Positions 8,003-17,700 of a stretch of 64,000 nt of DNA are shown in pieces. This DNA comes from Paenibacillus mesophilus (GTDB taxonomy: Bacteria; Bacillota; Bacilli; Paenibacillales; NBRC-103111). The position numbers and the translations under genes are program-made. The notes beneath the pieces were generated by a model. That model was not told the origin of the DNA, made no database searches, and saw only the letters and a list, made by a program, of their open reading frames with translations. Where the stretch lies: the NCBI RefSeq assembly GCF_005938385.1, contig NZ_VCRA01000016.1, positions 1 to 64,000 of the forward strand, given 5' to 3'. Numbering within the stretch: the stretch's first letter is position 1; every line of letters begins with the position of its first letter.

Positions 8003-9257
8003 GTGGCTGAGCAACCCGAATGTGGTCAAGGTTATCGCATTGATGCTGGGCATATTGTTATGGGCGGTCGTCCATCTGGACGAAACCTCGACGATGGGAA
8101 GCGGCTTCTCCACCAAGCAGGAGCAAACGATCTACAACGTGAAGGTTACGCCGGTTTACGATGTGAACAAGTTCCATATCGCCTCCATGGACCCGACCGA
8201 GGTCATGATCCGGATGGAAGGCAAAGAATCGGCTTTGAAAAAAATAAGGACCGACCATTATCAGATCGTACTCGACTTGACCGGCGCGAAGATCGGGGAG
8301 AATACGCTCTCGCTCATCGCCAAAGATTTTCCGAGCGGGGTTAAGGTGTCGATATTCCCGCCCTATGCCAAAGTAGTGCTCGAGGAGAAGCAGACGAAGG
8401 AAGTGCCCGTGCAGGTCAACCTGATCGGCAACCCCGCCAACGGCTTCAAGGCCGGTCAGCCGGTAGCGAAGCCGAATAAAGCGCTGCTCACGGTACCGAG
8501 CGGGCTTATGGACGAAGCGATTACGGTAAAGGCCGATGTCAATATCGATAACGCCCAGGCTGCCATTACGAAGCAGGTGAAGCTGGTGGCGCTCGATAAG
8601 AATGGCAAAGAGCTGGCGGTTTCCATTAACCCTACCGTCGTCGATGTAGAGGTGCCGATTACGCAGCCGTTCAAAAAAATGCCGCTTCAGTTGAAAGTAG
8701 TCGGGGAGCCGGCAGCCGGATACAGCGTATCGCTGTTCCAGCCTTCCGTCGATCAAATTACCGTATACGGGCCGCAGGAGCTGCTGAACACGCTCGATTT
8801 CTACGAGGGACCGCAGATCGATTTGACGGGACTGAAGGCGGATCAAGTGTATACGCTCGATATTCCGCTCAAGACGAGGATCACGTCCGTCGACCCGCCT
8901 AAGGTCGAAGTGAAGGTGCAAGTCGTACCGTCGGATAGAAGGACGTTTACGCAGATCCCGATCACGATAATCGGTCAGAACAATAATTTCGACACCAAGA
9001 TCAAGTCGCCCGAGAACGGCACGATGAACGTAACCGTAGAGGGAGCGCCGGCTACGCTGCAGAAGCTGAAGCCGCAGGACGTTCAAGCGATTATGGACGT
9101 CAGCAATTTGCCGCCAGGGGAGCATACGGTCAATGTAAACGTGAATTTGCCCCAATTCGTCAAAAAAGTAGATACGGAAACGAAGGCTATAGTGGAAATC
9201 ACTCCGAAGACGCTTGAGAATGCGAATGTTCAAGCTCAAGGGAATAGGCGGCCGTAA
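7995..9257 (+). CDS. cdaR: CdaR (YbbR-domain regulator of CdaA)
   Basis: A 420-residue protein anchored by one N-terminal membrane segment (about 11-27) and carrying several YbbR repeats outside the membrane. These are visible as recurring beta-strand units such as VQVNLIGNPANGFKAG, LQLKVVGEPAAGYSV and IPITIIGQNNNFD. It is known to bind CdaA and tune c-di-AMP output. ATG 7995 sits behind AGGAGAG and overlaps the end of cdaA, indicating translational coupling. GlmM follows after 50 bases. Confidence 0.94.
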   Translation: MDKWLSNPNVVKVIALMLGILLWAVVHLDETSTMGSGFSTKQEQTIYNVKVTPVYDVNKFHIASMDPTEVMIRMEGKESALKKIRTDHYQIVLDLTGAKIGENTLSLIAKDFPSGVKVSIFPPYAKVVLEEKQTKEVPVQVNLIGNPANGFKAGQPVAKPNKALLTVPSGLMDEAITVKADVNIDNAQAAITKQVKLVALDKNGKELAVSINPTVVDVEVPITQPFKKMPLQLKVVGEPAAGYSVSLFQPSVDQITVYGPQELLNTLDFYEGPQIDLTGLKADQVYTLDIPLKTRITSVDPPKVEVKVQVVPSDRRTFTQIPITIIGQNNNFDTKIKSPENGTMNVTVEGAPATLQKLKPQDVQAIMDVSNLPPGEHTVNVNVNLPQFVKKVDTETKAIVEITPKTLENANVQAQGNRRP

Positions 9258-9307
9258 ACGAAACAGGATTCGCACGATGGGAACATTCAAAGGAGAGAAG
9301 ATACAGA

Positions 9308-10648
9308 ATGGGGAAATATTTCGGTACTGACGGAGTTCGCGGAGTAGCTAACAAGGAGTTGACTCCGGAGCTTGCCTATAAAATCGGACGGTGCGGGGGG
9401 TACGTGCTGACCCAGCATGCGGAGAAGCCGGTCGTTCTGATCGGACGCGACACGCGCCTATCCGGTCCTATGCTGGAGGCGGCGCTCGTAGCCGGGCTGT
9501 TGTCGATCGGAGCCGATGTCGTCCGCCTGGGCGTCATCTCGACGCCGGGAGTCGCTTATTTGACACGGACGTCCGGGGCCGATGCGGGAGTGATGATTTC
9601 CGCTTCGCACAATCCGGTGGAGGACAACGGGATCAAGTTTTTCGGCAGCGACGGGTTCAAGCTGTTCGACGAGACGGAGCTGGAAATCGAGCGTCTGCTC
9701 GATGCTCCGGTCGATGAGCTGCCGCGCCCGGTAGGAGGAGATTTGGGGACGGTCCGTGACGATGCGGAGGCCAAATTCCGTTATGCCGAATTTTTGAAAA
9801 CTACAGTCAACCGTTCCTTCCAAGGGCTCCGAATCGTGCTCGACTGCGCGCATGGGGCTGCATACGAGCTGGCTCCCAAGGTGTTCCGCGAGCTTGGGGC
9901 CGAAGTCCACGTGATCGGGGCGGAGCCGAACGGCCGCAATATCAACGATCATTGCGGATCGACGCATCCGGAGAAGCTGAAGGAAGAAGTCGTGCGCCTG
10001 GGCGCGGATTTGGGGCTTTCGTTCGACGGAGATGCAGACCGGCTCATTGCCATTGACGATACGGGTGCCGAGGTAGACGGCGATTATATATTGAGCATTT
10101 GCGGCGACGCCATGAAACGGGAAGGAACGCTGAAGCAGGATACGATCGTAACGACGGTCATGGCCAACCTCGGTTTCTTTAAAGGTGCGGAGAAGCTCGG
10201 CATCAACGCTCTGCAGACGGCGGTAGGCGACCGGTACGTGATGGAGGAAATGCGCAAGGGCGGCTACAATCTTGGCGGAGAGCAATCCGGCCACGTTATT
10301 TTCCTCGATTACAATACGACCGGAGACGGCATTTTGAGCGCACTGCAGCTTGTCCGGACGGTCGTGGAGTCCGGCAGGAAGCTTAGCGAGCTGAAAGGCT
10401 TGATGCAGAAATATCCGCAGGTGCTCGTTAACGTACGGGTAGCGGACAAAAGCAAGCTGAAGGGCAACACCGTGATCGAGAACGTCATCCGGGATGTGGA
10501 GCAGCGTTTTGCCGGGAATGGGCGCGTGCTCGTTCGTCCGTCCGGTACGGAGTCGCTCGTGCGAGTTATGGCCGAAGGGCCGGATAAGTCTACAGTTGAA
10601 GCGTATGTCGCGGAAATTGTCGATGTAGTGAAGCTGCAGCTGGTGTAA
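9308..10648 (+). CDS. glmM: Phosphoglucosamine mutase
   Basis: Interconverts glucosamine-6-phosphate and glucosamine-1-phosphate on the way to UDP-GlcNAc and peptidoglycan. The 446 residues start MGKYFGTDGVRG as in all GlmM. The active-site serine loop ISASHNP lies at about 98-104, the metal loop SFDGDADR near 240, and the sugar-binding GGEQSGH near 325. The C-terminal RPSGTE phosphate-binding motif is intact. A GAAAGGAG-type site precedes the ATG. Its place behind cdaAR is the conserved arrangement. Confidence 0.97.
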   Translation: MGKYFGTDGVRGVANKELTPELAYKIGRCGGYVLTQHAEKPVVLIGRDTRLSGPMLEAALVAGLLSIGADVVRLGVISTPGVAYLTRTSGADAGVMISASHNPVEDNGIKFFGSDGFKLFDETELEIERLLDAPVDELPRPVGGDLGTVRDDAEAKFRYAEFLKTTVNRSFQGLRIVLDCAHGAAYELAPKVFRELGAEVHVIGAEPNGRNINDHCGSTHPEKLKEEVVRLGADLGLSFDGDADRLIAIDDTGAEVDGDYILSICGDAMKREGTLKQDTIVTTVMANLGFFKGAEKLGINALQTAVGDRYVMEEMRKGGYNLGGEQSGHVIFLDYNTTGDGILSALQLVRTVVESGRKLSELKGLMQKYPQVLVNVRVADKSKLKGNTVIENVIRDVEQRFAGNGRVLVRPSGTESLVRVMAEGPDKSTVEAYVAEIVDVVKLQLV

Positions 10649-10684
10649 GAGTAAAGCCTAGATACGAAATGTATCAAAAACAAG

Positions 10685-10713
10685 TCCTCCGGATGAGCTT
10701 CCGGGGGATTTTT
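10685..10713 (+). terminator. Terminator of the cdaA-cdaR-glmM operon
   Basis: TCCTCCGGA pairs with TCCGGGGGA around a six-base loop, followed by five T residues. It separates glmM from the glmS promoter. Confidence 0.85.
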
Positions 10714-10748
10714 GCCGTTTTGCGGCATCCTTTCATGATATTTGCAAG

Positions 10749-10777
10749 TTGCACTGAACGCCATTTTTGAATATGAT
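10749..10777 (+). promoter_or_regulatory. Sigma-A promoter of glmS
   Basis: TTGCAC at 10749-10754 and TATGAT at 10772-10777 are 17 bases apart. The predicted start near 10784 lies about 40 bases before the ribozyme cleavage site. Confidence 0.7.
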
Positions 10778-10826
10778 GGTACTATCACTTTGGAATGGAA
10801 AGGTGGACAGAGGTTACGTAAGCGAA

Positions 10827-11015
10827 GCGCCTGCGCTTGCTTGCGGCCGCCGGATCGGATAAGGGCGTGCCGGATCAACAGCGAGCGGACGAGGTAGAGG
10901 TGTTCGGAACAATCGGCGGGGACCTCTCGGCAAATGCATCTGGCCGAAAGCGGAAAGGCAAAAGGTTCGGGCAACCGGGCTGACAAGATTTCCGCGGGAT
11001 GCAAAGGTATGAATA
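10827..11015 (+). ncRNA. glmS ribozyme/riboswitch
   Basis: The leader of glmS holds the conserved ribozyme elements in order: AGCGCC at the cleavage site (cut expected between A10826 and G10827), then the core GACGAGGTAGAGGT, then TCGGCGGGGACCTCT, whose CCTCT pairs with AGAGG. It is followed by the P3/P4-like helices. Glucosamine-6-phosphate binding triggers self-cleavage and loss of the mRNA, giving product feedback on GlmS. The 3' boundary is approximate. Confidence 0.92.
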
Positions 11016-11143
11016 TAGACGAACTCGGAGCGGCATTCCCTTTCGACACGGAAACGAAGAGGGTTCTGTTCAATCCGGTCACTTGAGTATATACACGGTG
11101 AACTTGCTGCGTTCTTTGAAAACGGAATAGCACACGAAAAAAT

Positions 11144-11157
11144 CGTACGATCGTACG
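11144..11157. repeat. 14-bp perfect palindrome in the glmS leader
   Basis: CGTACGATCGTACG is self-complementary over its full length, and CGTACG recurs about 30 bases further on. It lies between the ribozyme and the glmS start. It could be a protein-binding site or a short RNA hairpin; nothing in the sequence decides. Confidence 0.5.
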
Positions 11158-11239
11158 TTTGTTTTGCCATGCGCAGCTTCAGTTTTCGTACGAGAGCGCA
11201 CAAGTTCAAATTCATCCAAATTATCGGAGGTTATGAACT

Positions 11240-13069
11240 ATGTGCGGGATTGTAGGTTATGTGGGAAAGCGGAATTCGCAGCGGATTTTGTTGGACGGAT
11301 TGAAGAAGCTGGAGTATCGAGGATACGATTCGGCCGGTTTGGCCGTATTTACGAGCAGCGGCCTGGCCGTGAAGAAGGCGCAGGGACGACTCGCCGTATT
11401 GGAATCCAAGCTGGAGCAGGAGCCGCTCGACGGCACGATCGGAATCGGACATACCCGGTGGGCGACGCACGGGAAACCGTCGGACGTGAATTCCCATCCG
11501 CATACGGACAATTCGATGAAGTTCTCGGTCGTGCATAACGGGATCATCGAGAACTATATGACATTGAAAGAAGAATTGACGGCCAAAGGACACCGGTTCG
11601 TCTCGGAGACGGATACCGAAGTCATTTCCCATCTGATCGCCGATCTGTACGAGGGAGATATCGTAAAGGCGGTACAGCAAGCGGTCAAAAAGATGACCGG
11701 AGCGTTCGCGCTCGGCGTGTTGACCGAATATGAGCCGGAGAAGCTCGTTGCCGTCCGGCTTGCGAGCCCGCTTATTATCGGAGTCGGGGACGGGGAGAAC
11801 TTTATCGGATCGGACATTCCGGCGATTCTTGAGTATACGCGCAACGTATACATTTTGAACGACGGCGAAATGGCCGTTTTGACACAGAACGGTGTCGATT
11901 TGCGTACGATCGAGGGGAATTTTATTTCCCGGGAAACGTTTTATGTCGATTGGGATTTGATGACGGCGGAAAAAGCCGGATTCGATCACTTTATGCTGAA
12001 AGAAATATATGAACAGCCGAAAGCTTACCGGGATACGATGGGCAGCCGGATCGAGGCTTCCGGGGAGCGGGTTGTCCTGGGCGAAGTGAAGCTGACGCCG
12101 CAGCAGATTTGGGACATTCATAACATTCATATTGTCGCTTGCGGAACAGCCTATCACGCGGGGCTCGTCGGAAAGTCGGTCATCGAGCAGCTGGCGCGCA
12201 TTCCGGTGGAAACGGACGTAGCTTCGGAATACCGCTACCGGGCTCCGATCATCACTCCGAACACGCTCGTAATCGTCGTCAGCCAATCCGGGGAAACGGC
12301 CGACACGCTGGCCGCTCTTCGGGAGGCGAGAAGATGCGGTGCACGCGTCATCGCCATAACGAACGTAGTGGGCAGCTCCGTTGCCCGCGAGGCGGACGAT
12401 GTCATCGTCACTTGGGCAGGCCCGGAGATCGCGGTAGCTTCGACGAAGGCATACACGTCGCAATTGATTTCCTTCTACTTGCTAGGGCTTCACCTTGCCC
12501 AGACGCTCGGTACGCAAGATGCGGCGTATATCCGCGAGACGATCCAAGCGCTGCAGAAGCTGCCGGAGCAGGTCGAGCAAATCTTAACCCACGCGGAAGA
12601 CATCAAGCAGTATGCCGAACAAATCGCCGAGCACGACGATTTGTTCTTTATCGGACGCGGATCGGATTACGCGGTGGCTCAGGAAGGATCGCTCAAGCTG
12701 AAAGAAATATCGTACATCCATTCCGAAGCTTATGCAGCCGGAGAATTGAAGCACGGCACGCTCGCGCTGATCGAGGACGGCATTCCGGTTATCGCGCTGG
12801 CGACCCAGGAGCACCTGCTCGAGAAAACCGTGAGCAATATCAAGGAAGTAAAGGCACGGGGAGCCGAAGTGTTCGCGATCGCCCTTGAAGGCAATCATGA
12901 GATTGCCAAGTCGGTCGATCTCGTCTTCGAAATTCCGCGTACCGTTTCTTTGCTCGCCCCGGCACTGTCGGTCATTCCGCTACAGCTGCTGGCGTACTAC
13001 GCCTCGCTCGCTCGCGGGAATGATGTCGACAAGCCGCGGAATTTGGCGAAGTCGGTTACGGTGGAGTGA
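11240..13069 (+). CDS. glmS: Glutamine-fructose-6-phosphate aminotransferase (isomerising)
   Basis: Makes glucosamine-6-phosphate from fructose-6-phosphate and glutamine, the first step to UDP-GlcNAc. The 609 residues begin MCGIVGYVG, so the catalytic Cys becomes N-terminal after Met removal. The glutaminase domain has HTRWATHGKPS. Two SIS domains follow, with VACGTAYHAG and VVSQSGETADT. The C-terminus ends in KSVTVE as in the family. CGGAGG lies ten bases before the ATG. Expression is expected to be controlled by the ribozyme upstream. Confidence 0.98.
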   Translation: MCGIVGYVGKRNSQRILLDGLKKLEYRGYDSAGLAVFTSSGLAVKKAQGRLAVLESKLEQEPLDGTIGIGHTRWATHGKPSDVNSHPHTDNSMKFSVVHNGIIENYMTLKEELTAKGHRFVSETDTEVISHLIADLYEGDIVKAVQQAVKKMTGAFALGVLTEYEPEKLVAVRLASPLIIGVGDGENFIGSDIPAILEYTRNVYILNDGEMAVLTQNGVDLRTIEGNFISRETFYVDWDLMTAEKAGFDHFMLKEIYEQPKAYRDTMGSRIEASGERVVLGEVKLTPQQIWDIHNIHIVACGTAYHAGLVGKSVIEQLARIPVETDVASEYRYRAPIITPNTLVIVVSQSGETADTLAALREARRCGARVIAITNVVGSSVAREADDVIVTWAGPEIAVASTKAYTSQLISFYLLGLHLAQTLGTQDAAYIRETIQALQKLPEQVEQILTHAEDIKQYAEQIAEHDDLFFIGRGSDYAVAQEGSLKLKEISYIHSEAYAAGELKHGTLALIEDGIPVIALATQEHLLEKTVSNIKEVKARGAEVFAIALEGNHEIAKSVDLVFEIPRTVSLLAPALSVIPLQLLAYYASLARGNDVDKPRNLAKSVTVE

Positions 13070-13173
13070 GGGTTGGGAAGGCGGACACGACGACGTTGTC
13101 TAGATGTTTAATTATCAGCTACCCACGGTAATAGGGTATTAAAGCTATCAAGGATTATAGCAAACAATTAAAT

Positions 13174-13217
13174 CTAATGGCTTCGCCCTTTGTTATAGGG
13201 CGGAGCCATTAGTCGTT
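13174..13217 (+). terminator. Terminator after glmS
   Basis: CTAATGGCTTCGCCCT pairs with AGGGCGGAGCCATTAG around a short loop, followed by the T-rich TCGTTTTA. Confidence 0.8.
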
Positions 13218-13280
13218 TTAAGGATAATCCTCATCGGTTCGTGATGGAAATTTTTATAGTGCGAACGTATATTCGCTGGC

Positions 13281-13855
13281 AGGCATCTGATCAAATTGAT
13301 CGTAGACGAAGTTGGAACGAGCCCCGTGTATACGAATCTGAAGGATGAGGTCGTGGGGGTAAAGGAAGGTCAAGCGATCTATCAGGCCTATGACTTTGAG
13401 GATTACAAGTTGAAGGTCAACCGCTATATCGAGAACCATCGGGATCATCTGGCGATTCATAAGCTGCGCAACAATATTCCGCTTACCGCTTCCGATTACG
13501 AAAGTCTGGAACGGATATTCACGGGAGAATTGGGTACGGTGGAAGACTATCAGCGGGAGTTCAAAGATACTCCTTTCGGGTTGTTGGTGCGCAAGGTTGC
13601 GAAGTTGGAGTATGACGCGGCAATGGCGGCATTTTCCGCATTCATCAGCGACCAGTCGCTTACGCAGGGACAGATCGTCTTTGTCCCATCGATTACATTG
13701 CACAGAACGGTTACATTGAGAATGTATCCGAACTGACAAATCCGCCCTTCGACAAGCCGCAGAGCTTTATCAAGCTGTTCGACGGTTTCAAGCAAAGGCA
13801 ACTCGTCGAAGTGGTCACGCAGATTAAAGAGAACGCTGTGAAGATTGTGGGATAA
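13281..13855 (+). pseudogene. Remnant of type I restriction R subunit (C-terminal end)
   Basis: Translation gives KVNRYIENHRDHLAIHKLRN, then LERIFTGELGTVEDYQREF and LEYDAAMAAFSAFI. This pattern is typical of the C-terminal helical domain of HsdR-type restriction subunits. About 190 residues remain. There is no start, no helicase or nuclease part, and the frame shifts near 13690. The end continues in another frame as DYIAQNGYIENVSELTNPPF and stops at 13855. No hsdM or hsdS is nearby. It is a dead fragment left by loss or rearrangement of a type I system. Confidence 0.8.
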
Positions 13856-13933
13856 ATGACATCAAGCAAGACGACCTGCCTAATTATCGGCAGGTCGTAT
13901 CTATTTGACGTAATCCCATTTACTACCGGCTTG

Positions 13934-14507
13934 TCATTGAAGCCTCTTCAATTCTTCATCCGTAAAGTTTCTGACGGCTTTGTCCTTCGAAAATTTATCC
14001 GTGTTGTAGGATTTGGACTTGTTTTTCGGGATGGACAGGCTCTCCCAATCGGTTTTCTTCAGTAATTTGGCGGCATAAATCATTTGCCCGATGTGATACG
14101 GGTAATGGGCCAGCTGCCGGTTGATCGCCTCCATGACGGTATGGCCTTCATTGCGGATATAAATGATTTGCGTTAATTGATCGGGGCGGATGGAATCGAG
14201 CGCTTGGAAGAAGCAGGTCCAGCCTTCATTCCATTTTTTCAGCAGCTCTTCTTTATTGGAAATGTCGTTTTCGAATTCGGCGTCCCGATCGCGCCATGAT
14301 TTCTCTCCGTCGGATGTCAGGAAATCGGTCCACCTAGAGCATATTGCCCCACAAATGCTTGACGATCGTTACGATGCTGTTGGAATCGTCATTCAGAGAC
14401 ACGAATAATTGCTGTTCCTCCACTTGGTCCATCGCTTTCTCCCCAAGCGTTTTGTAGTACAGAAATTGCTTCCTGACGCTGTCCAAGTAAATTTGGTTGC
14501 TGTCCAT
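13934..14507 (-). pseudogene. Frameshifted DinB-superfamily (DUF1572-like) gene
   Basis: The gene starts at 14507 behind AGGGAGG and reads DSNQIYLDSVRKQFLYYK to VKHLWGNML, then meets a stop just after 14334. In another frame the protein continues with WTDFLTSDGEKSWRDRDAEF, then WNEGWTCFFQALDSIRPDQL and MEAINRQLAHYPYHIGQMIY, the conserved C-terminal part of DUF1572 DinB-like proteins. One base remains where a whole codon is expected between Leu and Arg, so either two bases were lost or the read has an error. The metal-binding His residues of the fold are still visible. Confidence 0.8.
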
Positions 14508-14743
14508 TCGAATCCCTCCCTTTGTTTGCTCCATCTTAATGGAACAAGTTGCACCTGTAAAGACGCGCCCCTTCTGGAAGAGAGCCCCAATCAAATGACT
14601 TCTAAAGTCCTTGGCAAAAGTAAAAAGCAATAAGCATGGACGGGACTAAAGTCACTATGTCCAGCAGCCTGTCTTCTATATAATGATACTAAATGTATCA
14701 AATAATGGATGCATACTGTATCTGGATAGGGAGCTGCGAATCG

Positions 14744-17700
14744 ATGAACCGTTTTGGCAGGAAAGTATGGAAACAAGCAATTGCGGTACTGTCGGCAATT
14801 ACGTTACTATTGCCGGAGCTTGGGGTCGTATCGGCCGCAAAGACGGAGGAGCGGGACGTATTCGGCAAGCTGGTGGCGAATGCGGTGATGAACGCCGTAT
14901 ATGGCGTTAAGTCAGGTAATCCTTCCGGCCAGGCGGTTGGAACGCCGGGGGTGCCGTTGTCATGGAACCATTTGACGAAGCTGGATCGAAATCTCGTTCC
15001 TGCGATTTATCAACCGGATCAGCAGGAGCTGAATCTCAGCGGCGACGGTCGATATGTGGCGTATAAACGGATGGACGTTACGCTGAACCCGGTTCAGGTG
15101 TACCCGGTCATTGCCGTATACGACCGTGTGACCGGCGCCACGGACACCATCAAATTTCCGGATGCCGCACAAACGGACGATATGCTTCATTACGATATGA
15201 GCAGCGATGCGCGATATGTGGCCTTCTCGTATGCGTCCGGTCTTATCGACCGGACGACGCGAGTGTATTTGTTCGACCGGGTGTCCCGCGAGTTGAAAGC
15301 GATAACGAGCATAACCGGAACAGCGGATTCGGATGACAGCGACCGCGTGTCGATCAGTGCGGAGGGTCAATATGTCGCATTTGATTCGAATGCGAAAGGA
15401 CTGGTGCCGGAAGATACCAACGATTATCGCGATGTATTCGTCTATAACCGGGAGAATGGATCGCTTGCGCGGATCAGTGCGCGGGCCGGTATGGAAGAGG
15501 ACGATTACGGCGACAGCGAAGCGCCTTCGATCAGCGCCGACGGCCGTTATGTCGCCTTTCACACGTATGCGAGTCTTGCGGATGACGATGGAGGGCAGCG
15601 CGACATTTACGTATACGACCGTCAAAAGAGCAGCGGTGCGCCGTTCGAGCGGGTGAGTGTCGGAATGAGCGGGGCGGAGGCGAACGGTGAAAGCGTCCTT
15701 CCGTCGATTAGCGCCGACGGTCAGGTGATCGCGTATGAATCGGATGCGGATAACTTGGTTGCCGGAGACTTGAACGGGAAGAAAGACATCTTCGTCTATA
15801 ACCGGACGACCGCCGCTACCGCTCTTGTCTCGAGGGGCCCGGGAGGGCTCCCTTTCAATCGCGATAGCCTCCATCCATCGATTAGTGATGACGGTCATTA
15901 CGTTGGATTCCATTTGGATTATGCATGGGTGTCTGATACGGACAACGACCCCGGCAACGATAAAGAGAATGATATTCCGGAGGAAGCATACGTCGCGGAT
16001 GTTGCGGCGCAAACGGCTTATCGGGTAACGGCAGGAATGTCGCCTTACCGGCTCGTGAATCCGAGCTTGTCCCCGGTTGTCGGAGACGGAGGAAAGCTGG
16101 TCGTCTACAGTTCGGAATATATCGAAAATTTTGGAGGCATGGCGGAGGATCTTCAGCTTCCGGGCATCTTTATCGCGGCGCAGGGAGCGGCACCCGTATG
16201 GCCGGCAGGCGGAAAGCTGGAAGCGGCGAATCGGACGGCTGATAGCGTGCGGCTCGTATGGACGGATGCAACGGATGCGACCGGCATCCTCGGTTACCAC
16301 GTTTACCAGGATGGCAGGAATATCGGCTACGTTCCGTTCGGAAGCAGCGGCGGCAACACGTATATCGCAGCAGGACTTCTGCCTGGAGCGGAGCCTGTTT
16401 TTCAGATCGAAGCGGTCAATACGGCGTATCTGGAGAGCTACGGCGGTCCGACCTATAAACTGGGAAAGGGCGGGGGCGAGAATCCGGCCGGTGACCTGCG
16501 CCTGACGTGGGATATCGACGATATGCGGAACGGGATGGCTATTCCCGGTAGCAAGCTGAGCGTGACCGCTTACGGCGAACCGGGGAAGCGCGTTACGGCC
16601 GAACTGGAATACGCCGTATGGAAGGACGATGTCTCGCAGGAGACGCGCAAGACGCCGCTGACGCTAGCGGAACGCGCCGCATCTCCCGGCACTTACGACG
16701 CCCAGTGGAGACTGGCGGAGGGCGTCAGCCAAATCGTCTCCCTGAATGTGTTGCTGACGGATCCGGCTAAGCCGGGTACGGTGCAGGAGAAGCCGGCACA
16801 AGGATTTCCGATTCAAGCAGCGGGGATTGTCGAGCTCGCGTTTCAAAACGCGGACGGCGTCAATCTGGCGGGCAGCGTGCTGTCCATGCTGAATAGTCAA
16901 TACGGGGAACAAGTTTCGGTCTTGACCGGATCGGGCTCCTTTACGATAAGCGGCATGTATCCGGGCGAGGACTATTCGTTGGTTCTTCGATCACCGGATT
17001 TCCGCCATACATGGGGGACGCTGGGACAGGTGCAGGCAGTGGCAGGGAAACGCAAAGTTGTAAGCATGCAGATCGAGCAGCCGGCAAAGATCAGATTCCA
17101 ACTGCTCAATCCGACGGGAATGCCGGCATACGGCGTTCGGCTGGAGCTGTTCGACCTGAAGCAGGAATTCATCGATTCCTTCTACATCGGCGCTGATGGC
17201 TGGAGCGGGTGGCTTGATAACATGAAGGCCGGGGAAACGGTCGTTGCCAAGTTCGACATCGGCGAGATGCTGATGGAGCCGGTTCCGAGTCAAAAGATAG
17301 AGCTGAAGCCCGGACCGAACGAAGAGGTCATCAGGCTGAAGGCGCCGGGCGAAGGCATTCTGCAAGGCTACGTCAAGTCGCAGAACGGGCAAGTCGTCCC
17401 CAATGCGCTCGTCACGTCGGTCCAAACCTACCGGGGCCAGCAGGTCGTCCGCAAAGCGCGGACCAATCTGGAAGGCGCGTACCGGATGTCGCTGCTGAAG
17501 GGCGAGGCCATGATCGAAGTATACGAGTCATCTTACGAGTACAGTACGAATGGCGGCATCGCGGCACAGGTGACGGAAGGCCAAACTACGGAGATGGACA
17601 TTCCCGTCTATCAGCCGAACAGGGGAGTCGTCAATCTGGAGGTACGGCTTAAATATCTCGAGGATACCGACTTTGGCGAGCCTGTCAATATGGAGCAAAT

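Noticed and set aside
8058..9290. Minus-strand open frame across cdaR
   Set aside because: Antisense shadow; low-complexity Arg/Leu-rich product and no start signal.
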